Assembly: GCA_017415775.1 (NCBI GenBank)
Contig: JAFQFC010000037.1
Span: 1 to 64,000 of the forward strand
Reading direction: 5' to 3'
DNA from: Oscillospiraceae bacterium
GTDB taxonomy: Bacteria; Bacillota; Clostridia; Oscillospirales; Oscillospiraceae
Length of the DNA: 64,000 bases
Part shown: positions 23,366-32,903 of the stretch, piece by piece
How positions within the stretch are numbered: position 1 is the first letter of the stretch
Layout of the letters: each line of letters begins with the position of its first letter
Position numbers and translations under genes: made by a program
The notes under the pieces: model-generated
Database searches by the model: none
The model's input: only the letters and a program-made list of their open reading frames with translations
What the model was told of the DNA's origin: nothing

Positions 23366-26186
23366 GGAAATTTTCATCAAAGGTGCCAGAGAAAACAATC
23401 TGAAAAATATCGACGTCACCATCCCCCGCGACAAGCTGGTGGTGATGACGGGACTTTCCGGCTCGGGCAAGTCCAGCCTCGCCTTCGACACCATCTATGC
23501 CGAGGGCCAGCGCCGCTACGTGGAGAGCCTCAGCTCCTACGCCCGGATGTTCCTGGGCCAGATGGACAAGCCGGACGTGGACTACATCGACGGTCTCAGC
23601 CCCGCCATTTCCATCGACCAGAAGACCACCAGCCGCAACCCCCGGTCCACCGTGGGCACGGTGACGGAGATCTACGACTATATGCGCTTGCTGTGGGCCC
23701 GGGTGGGTACGCCCCACTGCCCCCAGTGCGGCAAGGCCATCCGCCAGCAGACGGTGGATCAGATCGTGGATCAGATCCTCCACCTGAGCGAGGGCACCCG
23801 CATCCAGATCCTCGCCCCCGTGATCCGGGGCCGCAAGGGCGAACACGCCAAGGTCTTTGAGGACGCACGGCGCAGCGGCTACGTCCGTGTGCGAGTGGAC
23901 GGTAATCTCTACGAGCTCAGCGAGGACATCCCCCTTGAGAAGAACAAAAAGCACAACATCGAGGTGGTGGTGGACCGCCTGATCGTCCGCAGCGACATCG
24001 GCGCCCGCCTTACCGACTCGGTGGAGACCGCCTCCGCCCTGAGCGGCGGCATCGTGGTGGTGAATCTTCTGCGGGAGGAACAGGACATCACCTTTTCCCA
24101 GAACTACGCCTGCGACGAGTGCGGCATCTCCATCGAGGAGCTGACGCCCCGCATGTTTTCTTTCAACAATCCTTTCGGCGCCTGCCCCACCTGCACCGGT
24201 CTTGGCAGCCGCCTGAAGGCAGATCCCGCCATCATCATCCCCGACGAGGAGCTGTCCATTCTGGACGGAGCCATCGTGGCTCCCGGCTGGAACTCCATCC
24301 GCAGCGACGGCATCTCCCGGATGTACTTCGAGGCACTGGCCAAGCGCTACCAGTTCTCCCTGCGTGCGCCGGTGAAGGAGCTGCCCCAGAGCGTGAAGGA
24401 CGTGATCTTCTACGGCACCGGCGGGGAAAAGCTGGAGCTGTACTACGACCAGCCCCGGGGCAAGGGCGTGCTGCTGCAGGCCTTTGAGGGCATCTGCAAC
24501 AATCTGGAGCGGCGCTACCGGGAGACCCAGAGTGACGCTTCCAAGAAAGAGATCGAGGAATTCATGGCCGAGAGCCCCTGCCCCACCTGCCTCGGACGGC
24601 GTCTGCGCAGCGAGGCTTTGGCCGTCACCGTGGGCGAGAAGTCCATCTGCGAGGTGACGGACCTGCCGGTGGGGGAGGAGCTGGCCTTCTTCGAAGGGCT
24701 GGAGCTGACGGACACCCAGATGCTCATCGCCGCCCAGATTTTGAAGGAAATCCGCTCCCGGCTGGGCTTTTTGCAGTCGGTGGGCCTGAGCTACCTGACC
24801 CTCAGCCGTTCCAGCGGCACCCTGTCCGGCGGTGAGAGCCAGCGTATCCGCCTTGCCACCCAGATCGGCTCGAGCCTGATGGGTGTCCTCTATATTCTGG
24901 ACGAGCCCTCCATCGGATTGCACCAGAGGGACAACGACAAGCTGCTGGACACCCTGCGCCGCCTGCGTGATCTGGGCAACACCCTCATCGTGGTGGAGCA
25001 TGACGAGGACACCATGCGGGCTGCCGACTACCTCATCGACATCGGCCCCGGCGCCGGCGCCCACGGCGGCGAGGTGGTGGCCTGCGGCACGCCGGAAGAG
25101 GTGATGGCCAGTGAGCAGAGCCTCACCGGCGCATACCTCAGCGGCCGCAAGCGCATTGCAATGCCCCGCTTCCGCCGCAGCGGCAACGGACAGTTCCTGA
25201 CCGTCCGGGGCGCAGCGGAGAATAACCTGCAAAATATCGACGTGACCATCCCGCTGGGGACCTTCACCTGCGTTACCGGCGTTTCCGGCAGCGGCAAGTC
25301 GTCTCTCGTCAACGAGATCCTTTTCAAGAAGCTGGGCGTGGAGCTCAACCGTATGAAGGCCCATCCCGGCAAGCACAGAGCCATCGAGGGCATGGGTGCG
25401 CTGGATAAGGTCATCAACATCGACCAAAGTCCCATCGGCCGCAGCCCCCGTTCCAACCCCGCCACCTACACCAATCTCTTCGGCGAGATCCGCAACCTCT
25501 ACGCCGCCACCCAGGAGGCTAAGGCCCGTGGCTACGGCCCCGGCCGCTTCTCCTTCAACACCAAGGGCGGCCGCTGCGAGGCCTGCGCCGGTGACGGTAT
25601 GCTGAAGATCGAAATGCACTTCCTGCCGGACGTGTACGTTCCCTGCGAGGTGTGCAAGGGCAAGCGCTACAACCGTGAGACGCTGGAGGTGCGCTACAAG
25701 GGCAAGAACATTGCCGATGTGCTGGACATGACGGCCGAGGAGGCCCGGGACTTCTTTGCCCCCGTGCCCAAGATCGCTGCCATGCTGTCCACCCTGTGCG
25801 ACGTGGGCCTCGGCTACGTGAAGCTGGGCCAGTCCTCCACCACCCTCTCCGGCGGCGAGGCCCAGCGTGTCAAGCTGGCCACGGAGCTGGCCCGACGCTC
25901 CACCGGCCGCACCATCTATATCCTCGATGAGCCCACCACCGGCCTCCACGCCGACGATGTGCGAAAGCTGCTGGATGTGCTGCAGCGTCTGGTGGACGGC
26001 GGCAACACGGTGCTGGTCATCGAGCATAATCTGGACGTCATCAAATGCGCCGACCACATCATCGATCTGGGCCCCGAGGGGGGCAGCGGCGGCGGTACCG
26101 TGGTCTGCACGGGAACGCCGGAGGAAGTGGCGGAGCATCCCACGTCCTACACGGGCCGGTATTTGAAGAAGTATCTTTCCGAGTAA
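23358..26186 (+). CDS. uvrA: UvrABC excinuclease subunit A
   Basis: UvrA is the dimeric ABC ATPase that first recognises bulky DNA lesions. The 942-residue product has two ATPase modules: Walker [13 protein letters not shown] (~32) and [13 protein letters not shown] (~640), signatures [13 protein letters not shown] and [13 protein letters not shown], and D-loops [14 protein letters not shown] and [14 protein letters not shown]. Zinc modules are visible at [14 protein letters not shown]...CPTCTGLG and [11 protein letters not shown] 23358 overlaps the M28 stop, with GGAAGAGACCC upstream. Domain order and length are canonical. It ends the operon begun by the DMT transporter. Confidence 0.98.
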   Translation: MHKEIFIKGARENNLKNIDVTIPRDKLVVMTGLSGSGKSSLAFDTIYAEGQRRYVESLSSYARMFLGQMDKPDVDYIDGLSPAISIDQKTTSRNPRSTVGTVTEIYDYMRLLWARVGTPHCPQCGKAIRQQTVDQIVDQILHLSEGTRIQILAPVIRGRKGEHAKVFEDARRSGYVRVRVDGNLYELSEDIPLEKNKKHNIEVVVDRLIVRSDIGARLTDSVETASALSGGIVVVNLLREEQDITFSQNYACDECGISIEELTPRMFSFNNPFGACPTCTGLGSRLKADPAIIIPDEELSILDGAIVAPGWNSIRSDGISRMYFEALAKRYQFSLRAPVKELPQSVKDVIFYGTGGEKLELYYDQPRGKGVLLQAFEGICNNLERRYRETQSDASKKEIEEFMAESPCPTCLGRRLRSEALAVTVGEKSICEVTDLPVGEELAFFEGLELTDTQMLIAAQILKEIRSRLGFLQSVGLSYLTLSRSSGTLSGGESQRIRLATQIGSSLMGVLYILDEPSIGLHQRDNDKLLDTLRRLRDLGNTLIVVEHDEDTMRAADYLIDIGPGAGAHGGEVVACGTPEEVMASEQSLTGAYLSGRKRIAMPRFRRSGNGQFLTVRGAAENNLQNIDVTIPLGTFTCVTGVSGSGKSSLVNEILFKKLGVELNRMKAHPGKHRAIEGMGALDKVINIDQSPIGRSPRSNPATYTNLFGEIRNLYAATQEAKARGYGPGRFSFNTKGGRCEACAGDGMLKIEMHFLPDVYVPCEVCKGKRYNRETLEVRYKGKNIADVLDMTAEEARDFFAPVPKIAAMLSTLCDVGLGYVKLGQSSTTLSGGEAQRVKLATELARRSTGRTIYILDEPTTGLHADDVRKLLDVLQRLVDGGNTVLVIEHNLDVIKCADHIIDLGPEGGSGGGTVVCTGTPEEVAEHPTSYTGRYLKKYLSE

Positions 26187-26229
26187 CCCCACCGCCCTCG
26201 CTCCACATACAATGAGGCGAGGTGATGGT

Positions 26230-26559
26230 ATGGAAGTATTCACAGACGGTCTGGTGGCGTTTCTGGCCGCCGTGGGCCTGTCGGCCCTTGCGTGGATGGC
26301 AGCGGAACTGCTGCTGGGGCGGCGGGAGATTTCCGTCCACGCCATGATCGTGCTGCCGGTTCGGGGCAGCGGGGCAGAACTGGACGAGGCGGTGTATGCC
26401 GCCTGCCGCCTGCGGCCCCGGCTGGGCCGCTACACGCCGGTGGTGCTGGCGGACTGCGGACTGGACGAAGAAGGGCAGGCACGAGCAGCCGCCCTGTGCC
26501 GGGCCAACAACTGCGTGACGGTGGTGCTGCCGTCACAACTGGAAGAATGGATCACATAA
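26230..26559 (+). CDS. hypothetical single-pass membrane protein
   Basis: The 109-residue protein begins MEVFTDGLVAFLAAVGLSAL, one membrane helix (~residues 8-30). A soluble part follows with alternating beta/alpha character (HAMIVLPVRGSGAELDEAVY ... RYTPVVLADCGLDEEGQARA ... NNCVTVVLPSQLEEWI), reminiscent of a small Rossmann-like fold. ATG 26230 has GAGGCGAGGTG upstream; an ATG at 26212 sits inside that site. I do not recognise a family. It lies 12 bp before recD2 and is probably co-transcribed with it, which gives no firm functional clue. Confidence 0.65.
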   Translation: MEVFTDGLVAFLAAVGLSALAWMAAELLLGRREISVHAMIVLPVRGSGAELDEAVYAACRLRPRLGRYTPVVLADCGLDEEGQARAAALCRANNCVTVVLPSQLEEWIT

Positions 26560-26571
26560 GAGGTGAGAAGC

Positions 26572-28782
26572 ATGGGTGAGCGCTGCACGGTGGAAGGCAC
26601 CGTGGAACATCTGGTCTTTCAAAATGAAGAAAACGGCTATACGGTGCTGACCCTGCTGACCGATCAGGGCGAACTGGTGACGGTGGTGGGCTGCGTTCCC
26701 TGCGTGGCCCCCGGCGAAGGCCTCACCGTCACCGGCACGTGGGTCAACCACCCCACCTACGGTCCCCAGGTCACCGCCGAGCTGGTGGAGCGTCGGATGC
26801 CGGAGGGGGAGGACGAGATCGTGTCCTACCTTGCCAGCGGCATCATCAAGGGTGTGGGCCCCGCCACCGCCGCACGGCTGGTGGAGCGCTTCGGCGTGGA
26901 TACGCTGGCGGTCATCGAGTCCGAGCCGGAGCGGCTGAGCACCATCAAGGGCATCACCGCCAAGAAGGCCATGGAGATCGCCGCCGCCTTCCGGGAACTG
27001 ACGGGCCTGCGCCGGGTCATGGAGTTCATGGCCCGCTACGACCTGCCGGTGGCGCTGGCCATGCAGCTGTACCGCACCTACGGCGGCGAAGCGCTGAGCC
27101 GGCTGAAGGAGAATCCCTATCTGCTGGCGGCGGGACGCTACGGCGTGGACTTTTCCACCATGGACGAGATCGCCCTGAGCATGGATTTCTCCGCCGACGA
27201 CGGCTGCCGCATCGAGGCGGCCATTGAATACGAACTGAGCTACAATCTGAATAACGGCCACGTGTTCCTGCCCCGGGAGAAGCTGGTGGCGGCCACCGCA
27301 CAGCTCATCGACCTGGACGCCGACGCCGTGGAGATCGCCTTGGACGAGCTGCTGCGCCGCGGCGTGGTGCGGCAGGAGCATATCGCCAACGTGGACGCCT
27401 GCTATCTCCGGGCCTATTACGAGGCGGAGGTGGCGGTGGCCCAGAAGCTGACCGCTCTGCGCCGTGTGGAGCAGCCGCCCCTGGGCCGCAGCGTGGAAAA
27501 AGCCATCGCCGACATGGAGAAGCGGCAGGGCCTCGCCTACGCCCCTGCCCAGCGGGAGGCGGTGCGGCTTTCGGCGGAAGAGGGCGTGGTGCTGCTGACC
27601 GGCGGCCCCGGTACCGGCAAGACCACCTCCGTCCGGGCCATTCTGGACCTTTACGACAAGATGGGCATGGACACGGTGCTGCTGGCCCCCACGGGCCGTG
27701 CCGCCCAGCGACTGGGCGAGGTGTGCTCCCGGGAGGCCCAGACCATCCACCGCTGCCTGGGCATGAGCTGGAACGAGCTGACCGGCGAGGTCACCTTCCG
27801 CAAAAACGCAGCCGACCCGCTGGAAGCCGACGCCGTCATCGTTGACGAGGTCAGCATGGTGGACCTGCTGCTGATGCAGGCGCTGCTGGGCGCCCTGCGG
27901 CCCGGCTGCCGCCTCATTCTGGTGGGCGACGCCGACCAGCTGCCCTCCGTGGGTGCGGGCAACGTGCTGTCAGACCTGCTGCGCAGCGGCGCCATCCCCA
28001 CGGTGGCCCTGCGGGAGATCTTCCGTCAGGCCCGGCAGTCGGCCATCATCCGCAACGCCCACGCCGTGAATCTGGGCATGGCCCCCAGTCTGGAGAGCAA
28101 TCAGGGTGACTTCTTCTTTCTGTGCCGCCGCACGCCGGACCGTCTGGTCCAGACGGTGGTGGAGCTGGTGAAGACCCGCCTGCCGGAAAACATGGACATC
28201 CCCAGCCGGTACATACAGGTCCTCAGCCCCACCCGCAAGGGCGAGACGGGCACGGCCAACCTGAACCGTGCGCTGCAGGCGGCGCTGAATCCGCCCCAGC
28301 GGGGCAAGGGCCAGAAGGTGTGGGGCGACGTGGTGTTCCGCACCGGCGACCGGGTCATGCAGACCCGGAACAACTACGACATTCTCTGGGAAAAGGACGA
28401 CGGTACCGTGGGTATCGGCATCTTCAACGGCGATGTGGGCGTCATTGAGGAGATCGACCCCTCCGGGGAGCTGATCGTCATCCGCTTTGACGACCGCACC
28501 TGCACCTATACCGCCGATCTTCTCAGCCAGCTGGAGCTGGCCTACGCCATCACCGTCCACAAGGCACAGGGCAGCGAGTACCGTGCCGTGGTGCTGGTGT
28601 CCGCCCCGGCGGCGCCGTCGCTGATGGTGCGGGGCGTCCTCTACACCGCCATCACCCGGGCCCGTGAGCTGCTGGTGCTGGTGGGCGACGATGTGGTGCC
28701 GGGAAAGATGGCGGAAAACGACCGCCGTCAGCGGCGCTACAGCGGCCTGCGGCGGCGGCTGAAGGATCTGAACGAGGAGTAA
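26572..28782 (+). CDS. recD2: RecD2-type ATP-dependent DNA helicase
   Basis: RecD2 is a 5'-3' helicase of superfamily 1B found in bacteria lacking RecBC. The 736-residue product has an N-terminal OB-like region, helix-hairpin-helix repeats (GIIKGVGPATAARLVERFG, LSTIKGITAKKAMEI), Walker A GGPGTGKTTSVRA (~342), Walker B VIVDEVSMVD, the GDADQLPSVGAGNVL motif, and a C-terminal UvrD-like motif (AITVHKAQGSEY, LYTAITRAREL). ATG 26572 was chosen over GTG 26563, since GAGGTG lies 6 bases from the ATG. It is followed immediately by comF. Confidence 0.93.
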   Translation: MGERCTVEGTVEHLVFQNEENGYTVLTLLTDQGELVTVVGCVPCVAPGEGLTVTGTWVNHPTYGPQVTAELVERRMPEGEDEIVSYLASGIIKGVGPATAARLVERFGVDTLAVIESEPERLSTIKGITAKKAMEIAAAFRELTGLRRVMEFMARYDLPVALAMQLYRTYGGEALSRLKENPYLLAAGRYGVDFSTMDEIALSMDFSADDGCRIEAAIEYELSYNLNNGHVFLPREKLVAATAQLIDLDADAVEIALDELLRRGVVRQEHIANVDACYLRAYYEAEVAVAQKLTALRRVEQPPLGRSVEKAIADMEKRQGLAYAPAQREAVRLSAEEGVVLLTGGPGTGKTTSVRAILDLYDKMGMDTVLLAPTGRAAQRLGEVCSREAQTIHRCLGMSWNELTGEVTFRKNAADPLEADAVIVDEVSMVDLLLMQALLGALRPGCRLILVGDADQLPSVGAGNVLSDLLRSGAIPTVALREIFRQARQSAIIRNAHAVNLGMAPSLESNQGDFFFLCRRTPDRLVQTVVELVKTRLPENMDIPSRYIQVLSPTRKGETGTANLNRALQAALNPPQRGKGQKVWGDVVFRTGDRVMQTRNNYDILWEKDDGTVGIGIFNGDVGVIEEIDPSGELIVIRFDDRTCTYTADLLSQLELAYAITVHKAQGSEYRAVVLVSAPAAPSLMVRGVLYTAITRARELLVLVGDDVVPGKMAENDRRQRRYSGLRRRLKDLNEE

Positions 28783-29436
28783 GTGGTGGAAAAGAAAAGC
28801 CTGCGTCAGGCGGTGATGGACCTGCTGTTCCCCCGGCGCTGTCCCTTCTGCGGCAGGATCAGCGGCGGAGTGCTGCTGTGTGCGCCCTGCGCCGATGCCC
28901 TGCCCAGTACCGGGGAGCATCCGCTGCTGGAGGGCACCTTCGGCCGGTGCGCTGCGCCGCTGCGTTACGAGGGCTGTGCCCGTGATGCGGTGCTGGACTT
29001 CAAGTTCCACGGCAATACCGGCGGGCTGGACTGCTTTGCCGAGCTTCTGGCCGACTGTGCCGCCGCCTGCTACAGCGGCGAGTTTGACACCGTCACCTGG
29101 GTGCCGGTCAGTAAGGAGCGGCGTCGTCAGCGGGGCTTCGACCAGAGCTGTGAGCTGGCCCGTGCCGTGTGCCGCTGCTGGGGCGTAGAGCCCACGGAAA
29201 CGCTGCGCAAGATCTGGGACAATCCGCCCCAGTCCGGCATCCGTGCCCCGGAGGAGCGCCGTGCCAACGTGCTGGGCGTCTACGAAGCGATCCCGCCCCA
29301 CGTGTGGGGCCGCCGCATCCTGCTCATCGACGATGTGGTGACCACCGGCGCCACGCTGACCGAGTGCGCCCGTGTGCTGCGAGAGTGCGGCGCAGCGGAG
29401 GTGCTGTGTTTGACGCTGTGCCGTGCGATGCGGTGA
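28783..29436 (+). CDS. comF: ComF-family phosphoribosyltransferase-like protein
   Basis: The 217-residue protein begins with a GTG directly after the recD2 stop; GAGGAG in the recD2 tail is the likely ribosome binding site. It has an N-terminal zinc-finger-like part (CPFCGR ... LLCAPCAD), then PVSKERRRQRGFDQS, and the PRPP-binding motif ILLIDDVVTTGAT. ComF supports DNA uptake in competent Firmicutes, possibly with PriA and ComFA; many genomes keep it without a full competence set. No comFA lies in the window. Coupling to recD2 suggests a DNA-repair/uptake context. Confidence 0.9.
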   Translation: MVEKKSLRQAVMDLLFPRRCPFCGRISGGVLLCAPCADALPSTGEHPLLEGTFGRCAAPLRYEGCARDAVLDFKFHGNTGGLDCFAELLADCAAACYSGEFDTVTWVPVSKERRRQRGFDQSCELARAVCRCWGVEPTETLRKIWDNPPQSGIRAPEERRANVLGVYEAIPPHVWGRRILLIDDVVTTGATLTECARVLRECGAAEVLCLTLCRAMR

Positions 29437-29547
29437 GGGAATGTTATGTTCACCGCAGCGAAATGACCTTTCCTGCGGGGAAAACAGGGCGAAAAATGAC
29501 GGTTTTGTAAAATTTCTGTCACCTTGCGTAAAATAGCGCAAATCCTC

Positions 29548-29576
29548 TTGCAAAATGGGAAAACCATCAGTATAAT
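29548..29576 (+). promoter_or_regulatory. mreB promoter
   Basis: TTGCAA (29548-29553) and TATAAT (29571-29576) are 17 bp apart, about 75 bp before the mreB start. Confidence 0.75.
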
Positions 29577-29652
29577 AAATAAGCTGAGAAGATAGAATGG
29601 CTCATCCGGGCCATCAGACCATACAAGACGAAATGAAAACGAGGTGCAGCGT

Positions 29653-30699
29653 ATGTTTTTTGATTTTTTCGGTTCCCTGGCAAAGGATATCGGTATCGAC
29701 CTGGGTACCGCTTCCGTGCTGGTCTATGTGAAAGATAAGGGCGTGGTGCTCAACGAGCCCAGCGTGGTGGCCATCGATAAAAATGACGGCCGTCTTTTGA
29801 AGGTGGGCGCCGAGGCACAGGCCATGCTGGGCCGTACCCCCGGCAACATCGTGGCCATCCGTCCCCTGCGTGAGGGCGTCATCTCCGACTACGATATGAC
29901 CGAGCGCATGCTCAGGGAGTTTATCCATAAGGTGTCCGGCGGCTTCCAGTTCCTCAAGCCCCGTGTCATCATCTGCGTCCCCTCCGGCATCACCGAGGTG
30001 GAAGAGCGTGCCGTCATCGACGCCGGTATTCAGGCCGGTGCACGCCGTGTGTATCTGATCGAGGAGCCTGTGGCCGCTGCTATCGGCGCCGGCATCGACA
30101 TCGCCAAGCCCGACGGCCACATGGTGGTGGACATCGGCGGCGGTACGGCCGACATCGCTGTTATCTCCCTGAGCGGCGTGGTGGAGTCCAGCTCCATCAA
30201 GGTGGCCGGTGACCAGTTCAACGAAGCCATCGTCAAGTATATGCGCCGCAAGCACAACATCCTCATCGGTGAGCGCACCGCCGAGCTGATGAAGATGCAG
30301 ATCGGCTGCGTCTATCCCAAGGAAGAGGATGTTTCCATGGACATCAAGGGCCGCTGCCTGATGACCGGCCTGCCCAAGACCATTTCCGTCAGCTCCACCG
30401 AGATGCTGGAAGCCTTCGAGGAGCCTGTGGAGCGGATCCTGGAAGCCATCCACGGCGTGCTGGAGCGTACGCCTCCCGAGCTGGTGGCCGACATTTCCAA
30501 TAACGGCATCGTTATGACCGGCGGCGGCAGCCTGGTGGACGGCTTCGACAAGCTGATCACCGCCCGTACCGGCATCCACACCGTGGTGGCCGAGAACGCC
30601 ATCTCCTGCGTTGCCGAGGGTACCGGCAAGAGCCTGGAGTCCCTGAACGCCATGCAGGACGGTACTGTGAACCTGTCCCGCAGAAGACAGATGAACTAA
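29653..30699 (+). CDS. mreB: rod-shape actin homologue MreB/Mbl
   Basis: MreB polymerises under the membrane and guides lateral cell-wall synthesis. The 348-residue product shows the actin-fold phosphate motifs KDIGIDLGTASVLVYV and MVVDIGGGTADIAVIS, the adenosine motif TGGGSLVDGFD, and the N-terminal amphipathic start MFFDFFGSLAKD. ATG 29653 follows GAGGTGCAGCGT. It is not linked to mreC/mreD here, so it may be the Mbl/MreBH-type paralogue. It has its own promoter and a strong terminator. Confidence 0.93.
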   Translation: MFFDFFGSLAKDIGIDLGTASVLVYVKDKGVVLNEPSVVAIDKNDGRLLKVGAEAQAMLGRTPGNIVAIRPLREGVISDYDMTERMLREFIHKVSGGFQFLKPRVIICVPSGITEVEERAVIDAGIQAGARRVYLIEEPVAAAIGAGIDIAKPDGHMVVDIGGGTADIAVISLSGVVESSSIKVAGDQFNEAIVKYMRRKHNILIGERTAELMKMQIGCVYPKEEDVSMDIKGRCLMTGLPKTISVSSTEMLEAFEEPVERILEAIHGVLERTPPELVADISNNGIVMTGGGSLVDGFDKLITARTGIHTVVAENAISCVAEGTGKSLESLNAMQDGTVNLSRRRQMN

Positions 30700-30717
30700 A
30701 GATCCCCAGAATTCCAA

Positions 30718-30754
30718 AGAGCGCTGCGGAATCTCTTCCGCAGTGCTCTTTTTA
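30718..30754 (+). terminator. mreB terminator
   Basis: AGAGCGCTGCGGAA pairs with TTCCGCAGTGCTCT (one G-T wobble, loop TCTC) and is followed by TTTTT. Confidence 0.92.
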
Positions 30755-30776
30755 TACCGAAACCAAGGAGAAACCC

Positions 30777-31970
30777 ATGAAATTTTCCACCAAAGTTGAA
30801 AAATGCGGCCTGTCCCCCATGCGCAAGTTCCACCCCTACGCCGTGGCTGCCCGGGAAAAGGGCCGCACCATCTACCATCTGAACATCGGCCAGCCCGATA
30901 TCGAGACGCCCAAGGCCTATTTTGACGCCGTGGGAGCGTTCAGCCAGAAGGTGCTGGAATACGCACCCTCCGGCGGCGTGCCGGAGCTGGTGGCGGCGGT
31001 GCAGCACTATTACGCCAAGCTGGGCATTTCCTATGCCGCAGACGAGATCCTCATCACCACCGGCGGCAGCGAGGCGCTGCAGATCGCCATGAACTGCATC
31101 CTCGACGACGGCGACGAGATCCTGATCCCCGAGCCCTTCTACCCCAACTACAGCACCATGGTCTGGACCTGCGGCGCTTCCATCCGGCCCATCCCCACCA
31201 AGCCCGAGGAGGGCTACCACTTCGCCGACCGGGCAAAGATCGAGGCGGCCATCACTGACCGTACCCGTGCCATTCTGGTGACCAATCCCGGCAACCCCAC
31301 CGGCACCGTGCTGACGGCGGAGGAGATGGCCATGCTGGTGGACATTGCGGTGGAGCATGACCTGTTCCTCATCGGCGACGAGGCCTACCGTGAGTTCGTC
31401 TATGAGGATGGTGCGCCCCTGCAGTCCTTCGGCAGCTATGAAAAGGGCCGTGAGCATATCATCGTCATCGACACGGTGTCCAAGCGGTTTTCCGCCTGCG
31501 GCGCCCGTGTGGGCTGCCTGCTGAGCCATAACGCCGAATTTCTGGCCCACGCCATGAAGTACTGCCAGTGCCGCCTGTCGGTGGCCACCCTGGATCAGGT
31601 GGCGGCCGCCGCCCTCTATAGTGTGGACGAGGGCTACTTCGCCGCCGTGCGGGAAGAGTACAAGCGCCGCCGTGACACGGTGGTGGCGGGCCTGCAGCGG
31701 ATCGAGGGCGTGGTGTGCGAGTGCCCCAAGGGCGCTTTCTACCTGATGGCCGCATTGCCGGTGGACGACGCCGACAAGTTCCAGCAGTGGCTGCTGGAGG
31801 AGTTCGAGGACCGGGGCGAGACCGTCATGTTCGCCCCCGGCGAGCCCTTCTACGGCACGGCCGGCAAGGGCAAGAACGAGATCCGCATCGCCTACGTGCT
31901 GCAGGAGGCCAAGCTCCGCCGTGCCATGGAGCTTTTGCGTCTGGGCATTGAGCGGTACAACCAGCGCTGA
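30777..31970 (+). CDS. class I/II aminotransferase (aspartate-type, PLP)
   Basis: The 397-residue protein is a fold-type I PLP aminotransferase. Motifs are LNIGQPDIETPKAYFDA, the cofactor loop TTGGSEALQIAMNC, NPGNPTGTVL, DEAYREFVYE and the Schiff-base Lys236 in DTVSKRFSACGARVG. The C-terminal arginine motif KNEIRIAYVL binds the substrate carboxylate. AGGAGAAACCC precedes the ATG. Family Ig enzymes transaminate aspartate, alanine or aromatic amino acids; the exact substrate is open. It has its own terminator and no operon partners. Confidence 0.88.
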   Translation: MKFSTKVEKCGLSPMRKFHPYAVAAREKGRTIYHLNIGQPDIETPKAYFDAVGAFSQKVLEYAPSGGVPELVAAVQHYYAKLGISYAADEILITTGGSEALQIAMNCILDDGDEILIPEPFYPNYSTMVWTCGASIRPIPTKPEEGYHFADRAKIEAAITDRTRAILVTNPGNPTGTVLTAEEMAMLVDIAVEHDLFLIGDEAYREFVYEDGAPLQSFGSYEKGREHIIVIDTVSKRFSACGARVGCLLSHNAEFLAHAMKYCQCRLSVATLDQVAAAALYSVDEGYFAAVREEYKRRRDTVVAGLQRIEGVVCECPKGAFYLMAALPVDDADKFQQWLLEEFEDRGETVMFAPGEPFYGTAGKGKNEIRIAYVLQEAKLRRAMELLRLGIERYNQR

Positions 31971-31977
31971 AAGTGAC

Positions 31978-32006
31978 AAATACCCCGGTTTTGCCGGGGT
32001 ATTTTT
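31978..32006 (+). terminator. aminotransferase terminator
   Basis: AAATACCCCGG-TTTTG-CCGGGGTATTT is an 11-bp stem followed by T residues. Confidence 0.92.
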
Positions 32007-32066
32007 GCACCTTGCGAGGGCTGCTGCGGTGTGATATACTTTTTGCAGCAAAGAAAAGGGGGCGGG

Positions 32067-32534
32067 ATGATGGAAACGAGAAGCAAGGGGAAAATGCTGC
32101 GGCTATGGTTCGTCTGCGGCCTGTGCCTGTGCGCTCTGCTGGCAGCCAAATGGCTCTTTTTCGGTGACGCTGCGCCCCGCCTCCGCCTTGTGGAAGAGAT
32201 CGACTGCGTCAGCGGCGGCAAGCCGGTGGTGGTGTGCCGTATGGTCAACCGCACGGTGCTGCCTGTCAGCCACGGCGCTGCGTTTTACGTGGAGCGCTGG
32301 AATGAGACGGCGGCTGTGTGGGAAGTCTATGACGAGAGTCCCTGTGACGTGAATTTCACCCTGCCGCTGTACACCCTGCGGCCCTTCGGAAGCGCCGTCA
32401 GAGAATACCCGGTCTGGCTCTATGGCGAGGACTTTGCACCGGGCCGATACCGGGTGGTGCAGGAGGTGCGGCTGGGCCGTGGGACCTACACGGACATGGC
32501 CCTGACCTGCGAGTTCGCCGTGGCCGCCCCATAA
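32067..32534 (+). CDS. membrane-anchored Ig-like domain protein
   Basis: The 155-residue product has one N-terminal membrane helix (~residues 10-30). An extracytoplasmic beta domain follows, whose end has the pattern YGEDFAPGRYRVVQEVRL, typical of the bacterial Ig-like (Big_14-type) modules of gut Firmicutes (LxPGxYRi). The residues between (AAFYVERWNETAAVWEVYDE) fit the same fold. ATG 32067, the first of two adjacent Met codons, follows AAAAGGGGGCGGG. Function is unknown. It lies 96 bp from the aminotransferase with a terminator between, so it is a separate transcript. Confidence 0.6.
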   Translation: MMETRSKGKMLRLWFVCGLCLCALLAAKWLFFGDAAPRLRLVEEIDCVSGGKPVVVCRMVNRTVLPVSHGAAFYVERWNETAAVWEVYDESPCDVNFTLPLYTLRPFGSAVREYPVWLYGEDFAPGRYRVVQEVRLGRGTYTDMALTCEFAVAAP

Positions 32535-32651
32535 GCGCCGCCGCCCGCGCGGAACTTTTGGGCACTTCGTTTTCTGTATCTTCTGCCTGCAAGCGGGCCA
32601 AGCCTTCTTTGGAAGCCTGAAAAAAGAAAAGAAAAAAATTTTTCCCCTATA

Positions 32652-32678
32652 CCCCTGGTGCGTCATTGGCACCAGGGG
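32652..32678. terminator. GC-rich hairpin
   Basis: CCCCTGGTGC and GCACCAGGGG form a 10-bp stem with a 7-nt loop. No T-run follows on either strand. It may still terminate the transcript of the Ig-like gene. The rest of 32535-32730 holds no gene. Confidence 0.5.
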
Positions 32679-32730
32679 CATGATATTGCATTTGCATATT
32701 GGTATTGTCATTGATATTGTACTTGCTTTT

Positions 32731-32785
32731 AAGTTAAGTTAAGATAAGCTATGTTAAGATAAGCTAAGTTAAGTTATGTTATGTT
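32731..32785. repeat. pentanucleotide microsatellite (AAGTT-type), 11 units
   Basis: Eleven consecutive 5-mers fill 55 bp: AAGTT, AAGTT, AAGAT, AAGCT, ATGTT, AAGAT, AAGCT, AAGTT, AAGTT, ATGTT, ATGTT. A preceding stretch (32690-32730) is also semi-repetitive, with TATTG and CATTG words. It lies 57 bp upstream of the DUF2461 -35 box. Confidence 0.9.
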
Positions 32786-32841
32786 GGCATCGTTTGCACA
32801 AGGCTGCATACAAATGCACATTGGTGTGTTGCAAATGCCGC

Positions 32842-32869
32842 TTGCAATCCCGCTGCCGGGTGGTAGAAT
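32842..32869 (+). promoter_or_regulatory. DUF2461 gene promoter
   Basis: TTGCAA (32842-32847) and TAGAAT (32864-32869) are 16 bp apart, about 35 bp before the start codon. Confidence 0.6.
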
Positions 32870-32903
32870 AAGAAAAAAACACACAACAAGGGAGGAAACG
32901 ACC

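Noticed and set aside
23121..26345. A 1074-codon minus-strand frame opposite uvrA, and similar long frames opposite the P-type ATPase (33822-36263) and 54125-57472.
   Set aside because: All are complements of conserved genes, lack ribosome binding sites, and have no recognisable motifs.
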